In this document: piece by piece, positions 5,567 to 12,949 of the stretch
How the letters are laid out: every line of letters begins with the position of its first letter
How positions within the stretch are numbered: position 1 is the first letter of the stretch
Virus record (IMG/VR): IMGVR_UViG_3300012920_000313
Coordinates: 1-22,204 of that record
Strand: one strand, 5' to 3'
Length of the DNA: 22,204 bases
Origin: a virus
The notes under the pieces: generated by a model
Seen by the model: the letters and a program-made list of their open reading frames with translations, nothing else
What the model was told of the DNA's origin: nothing
Database searches by the model: none
Position numbers and translations under genes: made by a program

Positions 5567-7105
5567 GTGAATATAGCAGAAGAATTTTTAAAAGCATTTG
5601 AGGGTTTTAGTCAAGCCCACGGACAAACAGATGTTTCCAACCAAAGAATGAATGGCAAGCAAAAAGCTAAGTCATTCATAGTAAGACAACCATTAACATT
5701 AGAATTAGTACAAGGACATCTTGATGGGAAAAAAGGTGTCGGAGCCATACCAATTAACGAAAACAACAAGTGTAAGTTTGGTGCACTTGACATAGATCAG
5801 TATCCATTAGACCATAATAGTCTCGTTTCCAAACTAAATGAACTGAAAGTTCCATGTATCGTGTGCCGTAGTAAAAGTGGAGGTGCACATATATTTTTCT
5901 TTTTTAAGGAGTGGATGGATGCTAGTGATTTTCGTGACAAAGCTGCAGAGATTGCTGCTGGATTGGGTCATGGTCGTTGCGAGATTTTCCCAAAACAAGA
6001 ACAAGTTTTGGTCGAAAGGGGGGATGTGGGTAATTTTATTAATCTTCCTTATTTTGATCATGCTAAAACCCTCAGATACGCGGTCATTCAAAAGAAAGAT
6101 GAGTATACTGAGGCTACGCTTGAGGAATTTGTTGAGGAAATAAAGAAACAAACTTGCTCACCAAAAGACTTTATGAACATTCCTATTGGTGGGCCAGCAA
6201 ACTTGTTTCCAGGATTTGTGCCATGTCTCCGTGCTTTATTAAGTGTTGGAGTACATGAGGGTGGCAGAAATAAAACTGCTTTTCAGTTAGGTGTCTTTCT
6301 ACAGAAGTCTCGACCTAATGATTGGAAGTCGCAGTTAGAGGAGCTAAATGTAAAGCATTTTTCTCCACCCCTTCCTGCCGCCGAAATCGTGACCATACAA
6401 CAGACGTTAGAGAAAAAAGAGTATCAGTATACATGTAAAGAAGAACCTATGGCTTCTCACTGTAATCAAGGTGTTTGTCGAGGTTTGAAGCATGGTGTTG
6501 GTATGACTTCTATGCCTGCGATAAGTGGCTTGTCAGTTATCTTATCAGAGCCTCGTCTTTGGTTCTTGGATATAGATGGTCGAAGATTAGAACTTACAAC
6601 AGAAGAATTACAGACACCAAGATTATTTCAAAGAGCATGTATGGAACAGTTAAACTTCATGCCACCAAAAATGAAAGATGGTGAGTGGGAGATACAAGTC
6701 AATGGTCTTCTTGAAAACTGTAATGAAATATCTGTGCCAGAGGAATTAACTTACAAGGGTCAGTTCATGTCTTTGTTAGAACTGTATTGTACAGGAAGAG
6801 TGCAAGCACAAAGTTTTGAGGAAGTTGTTTTGGGTAAACCTTTTACAGAAGTAGAAGAATCAAAAACATATTTTAGATTGGAATCTTTAATGGATTTTTT
6901 GAGGAGCCGTAAGTTTGACAGTTACACAAGAGCACAAGTTCAAGAAAGAATAAAAGAGATTAATAGTGGAGATAGCTCTGTTGTTAAAAGATTTCAAACA
7001 TCACAAGGTAAAACAAAAACAATAAGAGTTTGGTGGATACCAGAGTTTGGCGGGGAAATTCAAATGAAACCGATTGAACTACAACAAGAGGAAGCACCGT
7101 TTTGA
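5567..7105 (+). CDS. Archaeo-eukaryotic-type primase (TOTE/PrimPol-like)
   Basis: A 512-residue protein. The AEP core is visible: LDIDQY with D75 and D77 (first catalytic motif), RSKSGGAHI with H108 (sxH motif), CEIFPKQ (139-144) and GNFINLPYF (155-163). A C-terminal extension has GFVPC (C220), EGGRN (231-235) and YTC(290)...HC(299)...C(304), a four-cysteine set that could bind zinc or an Fe-S cluster. The remaining 200 residues show no helicase motif. It would make primers for the phage PolA. The start is GTG 5567, six bases after GGAG; an out-of-frame ATG at 5563 gives only a 12-residue frame. The tail ends in QQEEAPF, like the SSB-like protein. Confidence 0.8.
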   Translation: MNIAEEFLKAFEGFSQAHGQTDVSNQRMNGKQKAKSFIVRQPLTLELVQGHLDGKKGVGAIPINENNKCKFGALDIDQYPLDHNSLVSKLNELKVPCIVCRSKSGGAHIFFFFKEWMDASDFRDKAAEIAAGLGHGRCEIFPKQEQVLVERGDVGNFINLPYFDHAKTLRYAVIQKKDEYTEATLEEFVEEIKKQTCSPKDFMNIPIGGPANLFPGFVPCLRALLSVGVHEGGRNKTAFQLGVFLQKSRPNDWKSQLEELNVKHFSPPLPAAEIVTIQQTLEKKEYQYTCKEEPMASHCNQGVCRGLKHGVGMTSMPAISGLSVILSEPRLWFLDIDGRRLELTTEELQTPRLFQRACMEQLNFMPPKMKDGEWEIQVNGLLENCNEISVPEELTYKGQFMSLLELYCTGRVQAQSFEEVVLGKPFTEVEESKTYFRLESLMDFLRSRKFDSYTRAQVQERIKEINSGDSSVVKRFQTSQGKTKTIRVWWIPEFGGEIQMKPIELQQEEAPF

Positions 7106-7359
7106 CAAGTCGTTGGGCGAGGAAAAGTAAAAGAATGAGAGAGTATAACAATCAATTAAAATTATCTAGGGGTTGTTATGAATGTGGTTATAACGAGAAA
7201 GCTATAAACTTACAATGGCATCATGTTGATCCAACTACAAAATGGAAAGCAGTATCTGAGATTATAAGTCAAGACAGAAATGCAGAGTTAGTGAGGAAAG
7301 AGATAGAGAAATGTGTATGTGTTTGTAAAGCATGTCATGGAAAGTTGGAAATGAAATGA
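7102..7359 (+). CDS. Small HNH endonuclease
   Basis: An 85-residue protein with the HNH/zinc layout C25-x2-C28, a QWHHVDP block (H40, H41, D43), DRNAELVRKEIEKC (58-71) and C75-x2-C78-H79. The two CxxC pairs bind the structural zinc, and the HH plus final H region holds the metal site, as in short phage HNH nucleases. It may be a homing-type enzyme or a nicking partner in replication or packaging. The start is taken as TTG 7102, which overlaps the primase stop and has AGAGGAAG upstream; ATG 7135 is an alternative that would drop 11 basic residues. It is wedged between primase and helicase genes in the same direction. Confidence 0.8.
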   Translation: MTSRWARKSKRMREYNNQLKLSRGCYECGYNEKAINLQWHHVDPTTKWKAVSEIISQDRNAELVRKEIEKCVCVCKACHGKLEMK

Positions 7360-8873
7360 ACGAGACAACTATATTTGGGCCACCTGGAACAGGCAAAACA
7401 ACAACTTTAATTAATATAGTTAAAGAAAAAATACATAAAGGAACGGAGCCAAACAAGATAGGTTTCTTTTCTTTTAGTAAGAAAGCTGCAACTGAGGCAA
7501 GAGATCGTGCTTTTCTTGATCTCGAATTAGACAGTAAAAGTTTAGAATATTTTAGAACGTTACATAGCTTGGCTTTTAGGTGGCTTGGATTAACAACGAG
7601 TGATGTATTTAAAGGATCTGATTTTAATGAACTCGGTAGACTTGTGGGTATAGATTTTAGATCTGCACAAACACTTAATATAGAAGAAGGACCATTATTT
7701 TCTATCGGTGCTGGTGGAGATAAGTATATGTCTATTATTCAAATGGCTAGAGTAAAACAAATACCAGTGTTAGAAGAATTAAAAAACATTGATGATTTTG
7801 CTGTAAGTAAACAACAATTGTTGTTGATTGAAGATACTTTCACAAAATATAAAAAGATGAAAAATAAACTAGATTTTATTGATATGATTGAGAAGTTTAT
7901 TGAAGAAGGAACGAGTCCAAAGTTTGATGTTCTTATTATAGATGAAGCACAAGATTTAGTTCCTTTGCAATGGAAAATGGTCAAAGAAGTTTTAGTTCCG
8001 AACTCAAAAGAAGTCTTTTATGCAGGTGATGATGATCAAGCTATATATGGATGGATGGGTGTAAAGGTAGAAGACTTTTTAAATTCAAGTGAAAATAAAT
8101 TAGTGCTTAAACAATCTTATCGTGTGCCAAGTGATATACACGGAATGGCAGATAGACTTATAAGAAAAGTTAAAATAAGGGAAAGTAAAAAATGGCAACC
8201 CCAAAAAGAAAAAGGATTTGTTTCTTGGTATCGTGATATACTTGATGTAGACTTATCAAGTGGCGAATGGTTAATACTTGCGAGAACAAATTATATAGTA
8301 AACAAAGTCTGTCTCCGACTCAAAGAAGATGGACATCTTTTCTGGCGAGAAGGCACTGGTTGGTCGATTTCCCCAAATGTTTTAAATGGAATAGAGGTAT
8401 GGCTTAAACTATGCAAGAAACAAGATTTGACTTCAGAGGATCTAAAAACTTTTTCAAAATTAATTCACCCAAATATGATAACAAAATCTGGAAGAAAGGT
8501 AATGGCTTCTTTAGAGTCAGATCAAACCTATACTCTTCAAGATCTTGTAGACAACTGCGGGTTGAAAGCGAACTCAGAGACACCGTGGCAATCGGTGTTG
8601 AAGGTATCGGAACAAGAGACGGCATACATAGTTTCTGTTCGAAGGAGAGGCGAGAAGATTCTGACGGAAGCACCGAGGATCCGTGTTTCGACAATCCACA
8701 AAGCCAAAGGTGGAGAGGCGGATAACGTAGCCTTACTACTAGATTCCACAAAAGCTTGCACAGAATATTGGGATCAAGATCCTGAGTACAGAGTTTTCTA
8801 TGTAGGGATGACTCGTGCAAAAAAAACATTACATTTAATAGAATCACAAAATTATTATGGGTTTGAGATATGA
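7356..8873 (+). CDS. UvrD/Rep-like superfamily 1 DNA helicase
   Basis: A 505-residue SF1A helicase. Motifs: Walker A GPPGTGKT (8-15), SFSKKAATEAR (motif Ia region, 39-49), Walker B DEAQD (196-200), motif III GDDDQAIYGW (224-233), motif IV QSYRVP (253-258), motif V STIHKAKGGEADN (445-457) and motif VI YVGMTRAKK (482-490). All helicase motifs are complete, so it should unwind DNA 3' to 5' with ATP. It is shorter than full UvrD (about 700 residues), with reduced accessory subdomains, as common in phages. The start at ATG 7356 is preferred because it overlaps the HNH stop as ATGA and has GGAAA upstream; an in-frame ATG at 7332 would add eight residues. The segment about 8560-8720 is richer in G+C than its surroundings. 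Confidence 0.9.
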   Translation: MNETTIFGPPGTGKTTTLINIVKEKIHKGTEPNKIGFFSFSKKAATEARDRAFLDLELDSKSLEYFRTLHSLAFRWLGLTTSDVFKGSDFNELGRLVGIDFRSAQTLNIEEGPLFSIGAGGDKYMSIIQMARVKQIPVLEELKNIDDFAVSKQQLLLIEDTFTKYKKMKNKLDFIDMIEKFIEEGTSPKFDVLIIDEAQDLVPLQWKMVKEVLVPNSKEVFYAGDDDQAIYGWMGVKVEDFLNSSENKLVLKQSYRVPSDIHGMADRLIRKVKIRESKKWQPQKEKGFVSWYRDILDVDLSSGEWLILARTNYIVNKVCLRLKEDGHLFWREGTGWSISPNVLNGIEVWLKLCKKQDLTSEDLKTFSKLIHPNMITKSGRKVMASLESDQTYTLQDLVDNCGLKANSETPWQSVLKVSEQETAYIVSVRRRGEKILTEAPRIRVSTIHKAKGGEADNVALLLDSTKACTEYWDQDPEYRVFYVGMTRAKKTLHLIESQNYYGFEI

Positions 8874-9154
8874 CAAAAAATAGAGAATACTTTTTAAAAC
8901 AAGCAGAAAAATTAATTAATGGGCCAAGAGCAAAAGACTATGGGCCAGTAAAAAAGAACCATCAAAGAATAGCAGACATTTGGACTATTCTTTTGGACAA
9001 AAAGTTAAAAGAACCCATTACTCCAGAGGATGCAGTAGCTTGTATGATTGGAGTTAAGATAGCAAGACTAGCAGAAGACATTAATAAAGATGATAGTTGG
9101 ATAGATGTTATTGGGTATGCAGCTCTGGGAGGCGAAATAATTAATGACAAATGA
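8870..9154 (+). CDS. MazG-like nucleotide pyrophosphohydrolase (DUF6378-like)
   Basis: A 94-residue all-alpha protein. The pattern RAKDYGP (20-26), NHQRIADIW, EDAVACMIGVKIARLAED (53-70) and SWIDVIGYAAL (75-85) matches DUF6378-type members of the all-alpha NTP pyrophosphatase (MazG) group, where acidic residues hold Mg2+ and the (d)NTP is cleaved to (d)NMP. In phages such enzymes tune the dNTP pool or lower the host alarmone. It starts in an ATGA overlap with the helicase stop and overlaps the polymerase start by 11 bases, so its product is made together with the polymerase. The substrate cannot be told from sequence. Confidence 0.75.
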   Translation: MTKNREYFLKQAEKLINGPRAKDYGPVKKNHQRIADIWTILLDKKLKEPITPEDAVACMIGVKIARLAEDINKDDSWIDVIGYAALGGEIINDK

Positions 9155-11054
9155 ACAATACCATTTATTAGAACAAGATATCAGAGATATCTCGTGGGGT
9201 AATGCCGATTCAGATTGGACACCACCTCAGACAATACCAGACCTATCACAGTATGATACGATAGCCATTGACTTAGAAACAAGAGATGAAAATCTTTTGA
9301 GGCTTGGTCCAGGTTGGTGTAGGAAAGATGGACATATTATAGGAGTAGCCGTAGCGGCAGGAGATAGCTCTTGGTATTTTCCAATAGCTCATTCTGTTGG
9401 CAACATGCCAAGAGGAGCCGTGATGAATTGGTTAAAAGATTTGTGCTCTGATACAAAAAAGACATTTGTTTTTCACAATGCTCTGTACGATTTAGGTTGG
9501 CTTCGAGCAGAGGGAGTAGAAGTAAAAGGTCAAATTAGGGACACAATGATAGCAGCTCCTTTGTTAGATGAAAACAGAAGATATTATAATTTAAATTCTA
9601 TTGCTGGTGATTATTTAAAAATTTACAAAGACGAAAAGATGCTCAAGAGTGCAGCTGAAGAGTTTGGAGTAGATGCAAAATCTGGAATGTGGAGATTACC
9701 ACCTCGTTATGTAGGAGCATATGCAGAACAAGATGCTAGTATAACTTTGAAATTATGGAATGTTCTTCAAGACAGAATTAAATCAGAAGAATGCACGGGT
9801 ATATTTGAGTTAGAATCAAAACTAACTCCAGTGTTATTAGATATGAAAACAAAAGGTGTTCGTGTTGATTTGGATAAGGCAGAAAGAACCAAGAAAGAAC
9901 TTACTTCATTAGAAAAATCTTTACTTGAGGAGATAGCCTCTGAAACAAAAGTGTCTCTTGAACCGTGGGTCGCCACATCTGTAGCAAAGGTCTTTGATGC
10001 TATGGGACTTTCTTATTCTCGCACAGAGAAGTCCGGGGCCCCCGCCTTTACAAAACAATTTCTTGCGAATCACCATCATCCAATTGCAAAGAAGATTATA
10101 AAGATTAGAGAAATAAATAAAGCAAACACTACATTTGTTGATACTATTCTTGAGCATTCTCATAATGGTCGTATACATTGTGATTTTCATCCTTTACGTT
10201 CTGACGGTGGTGGAACTGTTACTGGTCGTTTTAGTTCAAGTAACCCCAATTTGCAACAAATTCCTGCTAGAGACCCTGAAATAAAAAAGTTAATCCGTGG
10301 ACTGTTTCTCCCTGAGGAAAGTCACAAGTGGGGTTCTTTTGATTATGCCTCACAAGAACCAAGATGGCTAGTTCATTATTGTGCTACCTTGACAGGTATA
10401 GATAGACATCCACAGATAGATGATGTGGTAACCATGTATAACGAAGGTCAAGCAGACTTTCATCAAATTGTAGCAGATATCGCGGGCATATCTAGAAAAC
10501 AAGCTAAGACAGTTAATCTTGGTTTGATGTATGGTATGGGTAAAAATAAGTTGGCTAATATTTTAGATTTGTCTATAGAGGAAGCGACTACTTTATTAAA
10601 TAAATATAATGATAAAGTACCTTTTTTAAAATCTATATCAGACAAAGCAACTCAAAGAGCTGCAAGTAGTGGAGTGATTAGAACTTGGTTGGGCCGTAAA
10701 TGTAGATTCAATATGTATGAACCTATATCCTATCAATACAATAAAGCTTTACCAATGAAAGAAGCTATCGATGAGTATGGTGGTAAAGGTAGAATCAGAC
10801 GAGCTTTTACATACAAAGCTTTGAATAGATTAATCCAAGGGTCAAGTGCAGATCAAACAAAGATAGCGATGGTCAAGTGTTACGAACAAGGACTATGTCC
10901 GATGTTAACTGTGCATGATGAACTTTGTTTTAGCGTATCCAACGAAAAAGAAGTGAAGATAATCAAAGACATAATGTCTAACTGTATTCCAGACCTCAAG
11001 ATACCTTTTGATGTTGACTCAGAATTAGGAGACAACTGGGGTGAAGTTGGTTAA
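9144..11054 (+). CDS. polA: Family A DNA polymerase with 3'-5' exonuclease
   Basis: A 636-residue phage PolA. A DEDDy proofreading domain comes first: Exo I DLET (D43, E45), Exo II HNALYD (D116), Exo III YAEQD (Y193, D197). The polymerase domain follows: TVTGRFSSSNPNLQQIP (358-374), motif A FDYASQEPR (399-407; catalytic D400, steric-gate E405), motif B RKQAKTVNLGLMYG (451-464) and motif C VHDE (590-593; D592). The residue aligned with E. coli Phe762 is Leu459. Motif A reads DYASQEPR rather than the common DYSQIELR. There is no 5'-3' exonuclease domain, as usual in phages. It ends the + strand replication module, and its stop overlaps the stop of a convergent gene. Confidence 0.95.
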   Translation: MTNEQYHLLEQDIRDISWGNADSDWTPPQTIPDLSQYDTIAIDLETRDENLLRLGPGWCRKDGHIIGVAVAAGDSSWYFPIAHSVGNMPRGAVMNWLKDLCSDTKKTFVFHNALYDLGWLRAEGVEVKGQIRDTMIAAPLLDENRRYYNLNSIAGDYLKIYKDEKMLKSAAEEFGVDAKSGMWRLPPRYVGAYAEQDASITLKLWNVLQDRIKSEECTGIFELESKLTPVLLDMKTKGVRVDLDKAERTKKELTSLEKSLLEEIASETKVSLEPWVATSVAKVFDAMGLSYSRTEKSGAPAFTKQFLANHHHPIAKKIIKIREINKANTTFVDTILEHSHNGRIHCDFHPLRSDGGGTVTGRFSSSNPNLQQIPARDPEIKKLIRGLFLPEESHKWGSFDYASQEPRWLVHYCATLTGIDRHPQIDDVVTMYNEGQADFHQIVADIAGISRKQAKTVNLGLMYGMGKNKLANILDLSIEEATTLLNKYNDKVPFLKSISDKATQRAASSGVIRTWLGRKCRFNMYEPISYQYNKALPMKEAIDEYGGKGRIRRAFTYKALNRLIQGSSADQTKIAMVKCYEQGLCPMLTVHDELCFSVSNEKEVKIIKDIMSNCIPDLKIPFDVDSELGDNWGEVG

Positions 11055-11254
11055 CCAATTCTGTTGAAAGCTTGACCGAGATCATTGAGAGGATCCTTTT
11101 TTTCTGCAGGCTGTTCATTCTTAAAACACTCGTAGGAGTGTGATAAAATATTAGATCTATCGATTCCAATATCCTTTAATGCCAAGTCATCTAGTGATCT
11201 AAGAGCTTGTGCTGTTCTTGCAACTTTAAATTTGTAAAATAATTTTTCTAACAT
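11051..11254 (-). CDS. DUF1127-domain small protein
   Basis: A 67-residue protein. The segment TAQALRSLDDLALKDIGIDR (residues 14-33, followed by SNI) matches the DUF1127 signature (L-x-x-L-D-D-x-x-L-x-D-I-G-[IL]-x-R-[SD]-[DN]-I). DUF1127 proteins are small, basic, and typical of alphaproteobacteria and other proteobacteria; some members bind or affect RNA or phosphate metabolism in their hosts. Here it is encoded by a phage, convergent with polA and sharing a 4-base stop overlap. AAAGGA lies upstream of the ATG. It sits 186 bases downstream of the structural genes and may have its own promoter (TATAAA region about 11270-11280 read on the - strand). It was probably acquired from a host, with a regulatory role in infection. 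Confidence 0.8.
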   Translation of the reverse strand: MLEKLFYKFKVARTAQALRSLDDLALKDIGIDRSNILSHSYECFKNEQPAEKKDPLNDLGQAFNRIG

Positions 11255-11361
11255 ATCAATAATCCTTTCTATTTATATATAGATTGTTTCTAGTGCAAAG
11301 ATAAGAGAGCTTTTTTGAAACATTTTATTCCAAAAATGGAAAGAATCCACATAAAGGTGGG

Positions 11362-11394
11362 TAGAATAAACGACAGTAAGAGTAGGTTATTCTA
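11362..11394. repeat. Inverted repeat in the gap between DUF1127 and late genes
   Basis: TAGAATAA (11362-11369) and TTATTCTA (11387-11394) are perfect 8-base inverted repeats separated by 17 bases. Nearby is a second small one, TTCCA/TGGAA (11328-11332 and 11337-11341). They lie in the 186-base gene-free stretch 11255-11440, which otherwise shows no gene, tRNA or clear terminator. They could be operator or weak termination signals for the - strand module. Confidence 0.35.
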
Positions 11395-11440
11395 GAGTAT
11401 GATTAGACCTAAAGACATTGTTTCGCCTCTGTATGGCGAT

Positions 11441-11650
11441 TTAAGAGCCTGGTTTTTTTCCTCGAGTTGTCTTTTTTCGCACTGGTTTGCAATATGCGGT
11501 GATTTTAGAGGGCATTCCTTCTGCTTTAGGAATCATTGGTTGATTTGATAATCTTTCTGCAAAATATAAACAACGATCTACACTTTTGAATCTTTGTGTT
11601 TGATTTACGATCTGCGTATCGATCATAAAAACCAAAAGAAATTCAATCAT
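11441..11650 (-). CDS. Small protein with hydrophobic N-terminus, late module
   Basis: A 69-residue protein, MIEFLLVFMIDTQIVNQTQR onward, taken from the ATG at 11650 that overlaps the upstream stop as ATGA; an in-frame ATG at 11668 would add six residues inside the upstream gene. Residues 1-10 are hydrophobic, followed by RFKSVDRCLYFAERLS and an ITAYCKP block with a second cysteine, then a basic tail (RKKTTRGKKPGS). Small proteins with FLLVF at the start and two such cysteines recur in marine phage structural modules, probably as exported or membrane proteins, but their function is unknown to me. Confidence 0.65.
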   Translation of the reverse strand: MIEFLLVFMIDTQIVNQTQRFKSVDRCLYFAERLSNQPMIPKAEGMPSKITAYCKPVRKKTTRGKKPGS

Positions 11651-12288
11651 TCGTCTTTTGCTTTCCAAAAATATTCATCAGTATCGCCAAGTCTAAACTT
11701 CTGTCCATTCTCAACTTGATATTCTATTGTACTAACTTTGAAATCTGGCTGTAATGGTTCGTCTGGTGTAAGCGAATTATCATATACTCTCATTCTATTA
11801 TTTGGGTACAAACAATATTGTCCGTTTTCTAGTTTCAAAAGATTATGTGATTTATGTTCTGCTGGTTTGTGACTTGTGGTGTAATCAACATTATTTATAT
11901 CATCATGATAATTATCTAATGTAGCAATATAGCTACCCTTCAGTGTTCCGTGATCCCTAGTAAGAACTTCAAAGTCCATTGACCCTATGAACTGCTTATG
12001 AAGAGCGACCACGCCATAGTCCATGCAATTCCAAAACTGAAGATTGTAAAGATCCATATCAGGCGTGGGGACAGTTGGGTCAAAAACGAATGCAGAAATA
12101 GGTAGCTTGTCATAAAGAGCACCATAATCAGGAAGGTAAGTTTCAAAATAAAATGCTCTCCCAGGAACAGACTTAGCCGTAACCCAAATGCCTTTAACAA
12201 ATTCTCCGTGACCATCTTCAAGATCCCTTAAATACTCCTTTCTAACCCACACATCTTCGGAAGGTAGGTTACATATCAATGATGCCAT
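11647..12288 (-). CDS. Unknown protein of late module, 213 aa
   Basis: A 213-residue protein starting MASLICNLPSEDVWVRKEYL. It is soluble-looking, rich in aromatic residues and Asp, with likely beta strands (KGIWVTAKSVPGRAFYFETY), a FWNCMDYGVVALHKQF block and a DYHDD-like acidic stretch in its middle. The family seems typical of marine phages, but I cannot name a domain or catalytic residues. It shares one base with the upstream gene and overlaps the downstream one as ATGA, so it belongs to the late operon. It could be a virion accessory or host-takeover protein. Confidence 0.7.
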   Translation of the reverse strand: MASLICNLPSEDVWVRKEYLRDLEDGHGEFVKGIWVTAKSVPGRAFYFETYLPDYGALYDKLPISAFVFDPTVPTPDMDLYNLQFWNCMDYGVVALHKQFIGSMDFEVLTRDHGTLKGSYIATLDNYHDDINNVDYTTSHKPAEHKSHNLLKLENGQYCLYPNNRMRVYDNSLTPDEPLQPDFKVSTIEYQVENGQKFRLGDTDEYFWKAKDE

Positions 12289-12500
12289 CAGTGCATCGTT
12301 TCTTTTGGTAGTATTTGATCCATTTGCATCAAGGGTTGTGAACTCATGGTGTCTATGTAGTCTCCATGAAAGTCGTAATCTCTTGTCACAACTTCTTTTA
12401 CAAGAACATTGTTTACAATTTTTATTGTACTAAATTCTTGTTTGATAATTAAATTACCATGATCGTTGTTCATTGCGTCTTTTAATGGACCTTCTTTCAT
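12288..12500 (-). CDS. Small unknown protein, 70 aa
   Basis: A 70-residue protein, MKEGPLKDAMNNDHGNLIIK onward. The middle (FSTIKIVNNVLVKEVVTRDY) looks like two beta strands and the end is Met/Gln rich. There is no transmembrane segment and no motif I recognise. Its ATG overlaps the stop of the M15 peptidase gene as ATGA (12497-12500) and its end abuts the next start, so it is co-translated with its neighbours. It may be a small accessory to the lysis or structural genes, but this is only positional. Confidence 0.6.
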   Translation of the reverse strand: MKEGPLKDAMNNDHGNLIIKQEFSTIKIVNNVLVKEVVTRDYDFHGDYIDTMSSQPLMQMDQILPKETMH

Positions 12501-12949
12501 GCTATCAATCCTTTTCTATAACCATTTGTTCTATCATAGGTAAGCACATCTTTTCTGTTTTCAATGTCTTTAAAAGATACATGAACCCATCCAGAACTTG
12601 GTTCTCCATTATAGCATTCTAAAATTAATTGATCAAAATCTAAATTATCTTGTATGTGTTTAGCGAGTTCTAAGTTATCAACACCTGGTATTTCTATATC
12701 AGCCGCTTCTCCTTTTGCATGTTGACTATTGGCGTTTGAGCCAATCGCTTCGCACAAGGCAATACTACGATATCCAGAGTTTATCATAATTGGTTTTTCA
12801 AAATGATAACGTATAGGTTCTAACACCTCTTGACATAGTAGCTCCATACTTTCTATGTGGTTATCTCCAGGTGTGTTGTCGATACCTTTTCTTTCTGCTG
12901 TTTGTGATTTTGTAAATTCAGCTAAACTAAAGTTCTTTGATAATCTCAT
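12497..12949 (-). CDS. Peptidase M15-family (VanY-like) endolysin candidate
   Basis: A 150-residue protein. It matches the M15 fold: FSLAEFTKSQTAERKGIDN (7-25), EVLEPIRYHF, PIMINSGYRS (53-62), the zinc site SQHAKGEAAD (H77, D84), LILE (E111 candidate) and WVHVS (H123). These enzymes are zinc carboxypeptidases or endopeptidases that cut peptide cross-links in peptidoglycan. No signal peptide is visible, so export would need a holin or it could act from the virion. It follows directly after the giant internal virion protein (ATGA overlap), so either lysis or entry is possible. No holin or spanin is recognised in the window. Confidence 0.85.
   Translation of the reverse strand: MRLSKNFSLAEFTKSQTAERKGIDNTPGDNHIESMELLCQEVLEPIRYHFEKPIMINSGYRSIALCEAIGSNANSQHAKGEAADIEIPGVDNLELAKHIQDNLDFDQLILECYNGEPSSGWVHVSFKDIENRKDVLTYDRTNGYRKGLIA

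Noticed and set aside
5834-6151. 105-residue - strand frame and 88-residue + strand frame inside the primase gene
   Set aside because: Both overlap the catalytic AEP region of the primase in other frames and show no independent start signal.
7332-7355. Longer start of the UvrD-like helicase at ATG 7332
   Set aside because: The eight extra residues overlap the end of the HNH gene; ATG 7356 lies in an ATGA overlap with a better-placed ribosome binding site and gives the usual short lead before Walker A.
8404-8847. 147-residue open frame on the - strand
   Set aside because: It lies wholly opposite the UvrD-like helicase gene, whose motifs V and VI fall here. The frame is open because of the local G+C-rich patch; it has no ribosome binding site context or recognisable domain.
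10031-10046. G/C cluster GGGGCCCCC within polA
   Set aside because: Striking in an AT-rich gene, but it encodes Ser-Gly-Ala-Pro-Ala in a normal part of the polymerase and has no partner sequence; probably codon chance.
11080-11102. Possible + strand terminator after polA (GATC repeats followed by seven Ts)
   Set aside because: The stem would be only four pairs, GATC with GATC, and the T-run is explained by Lys codons of the DUF1127 gene on the other strand.
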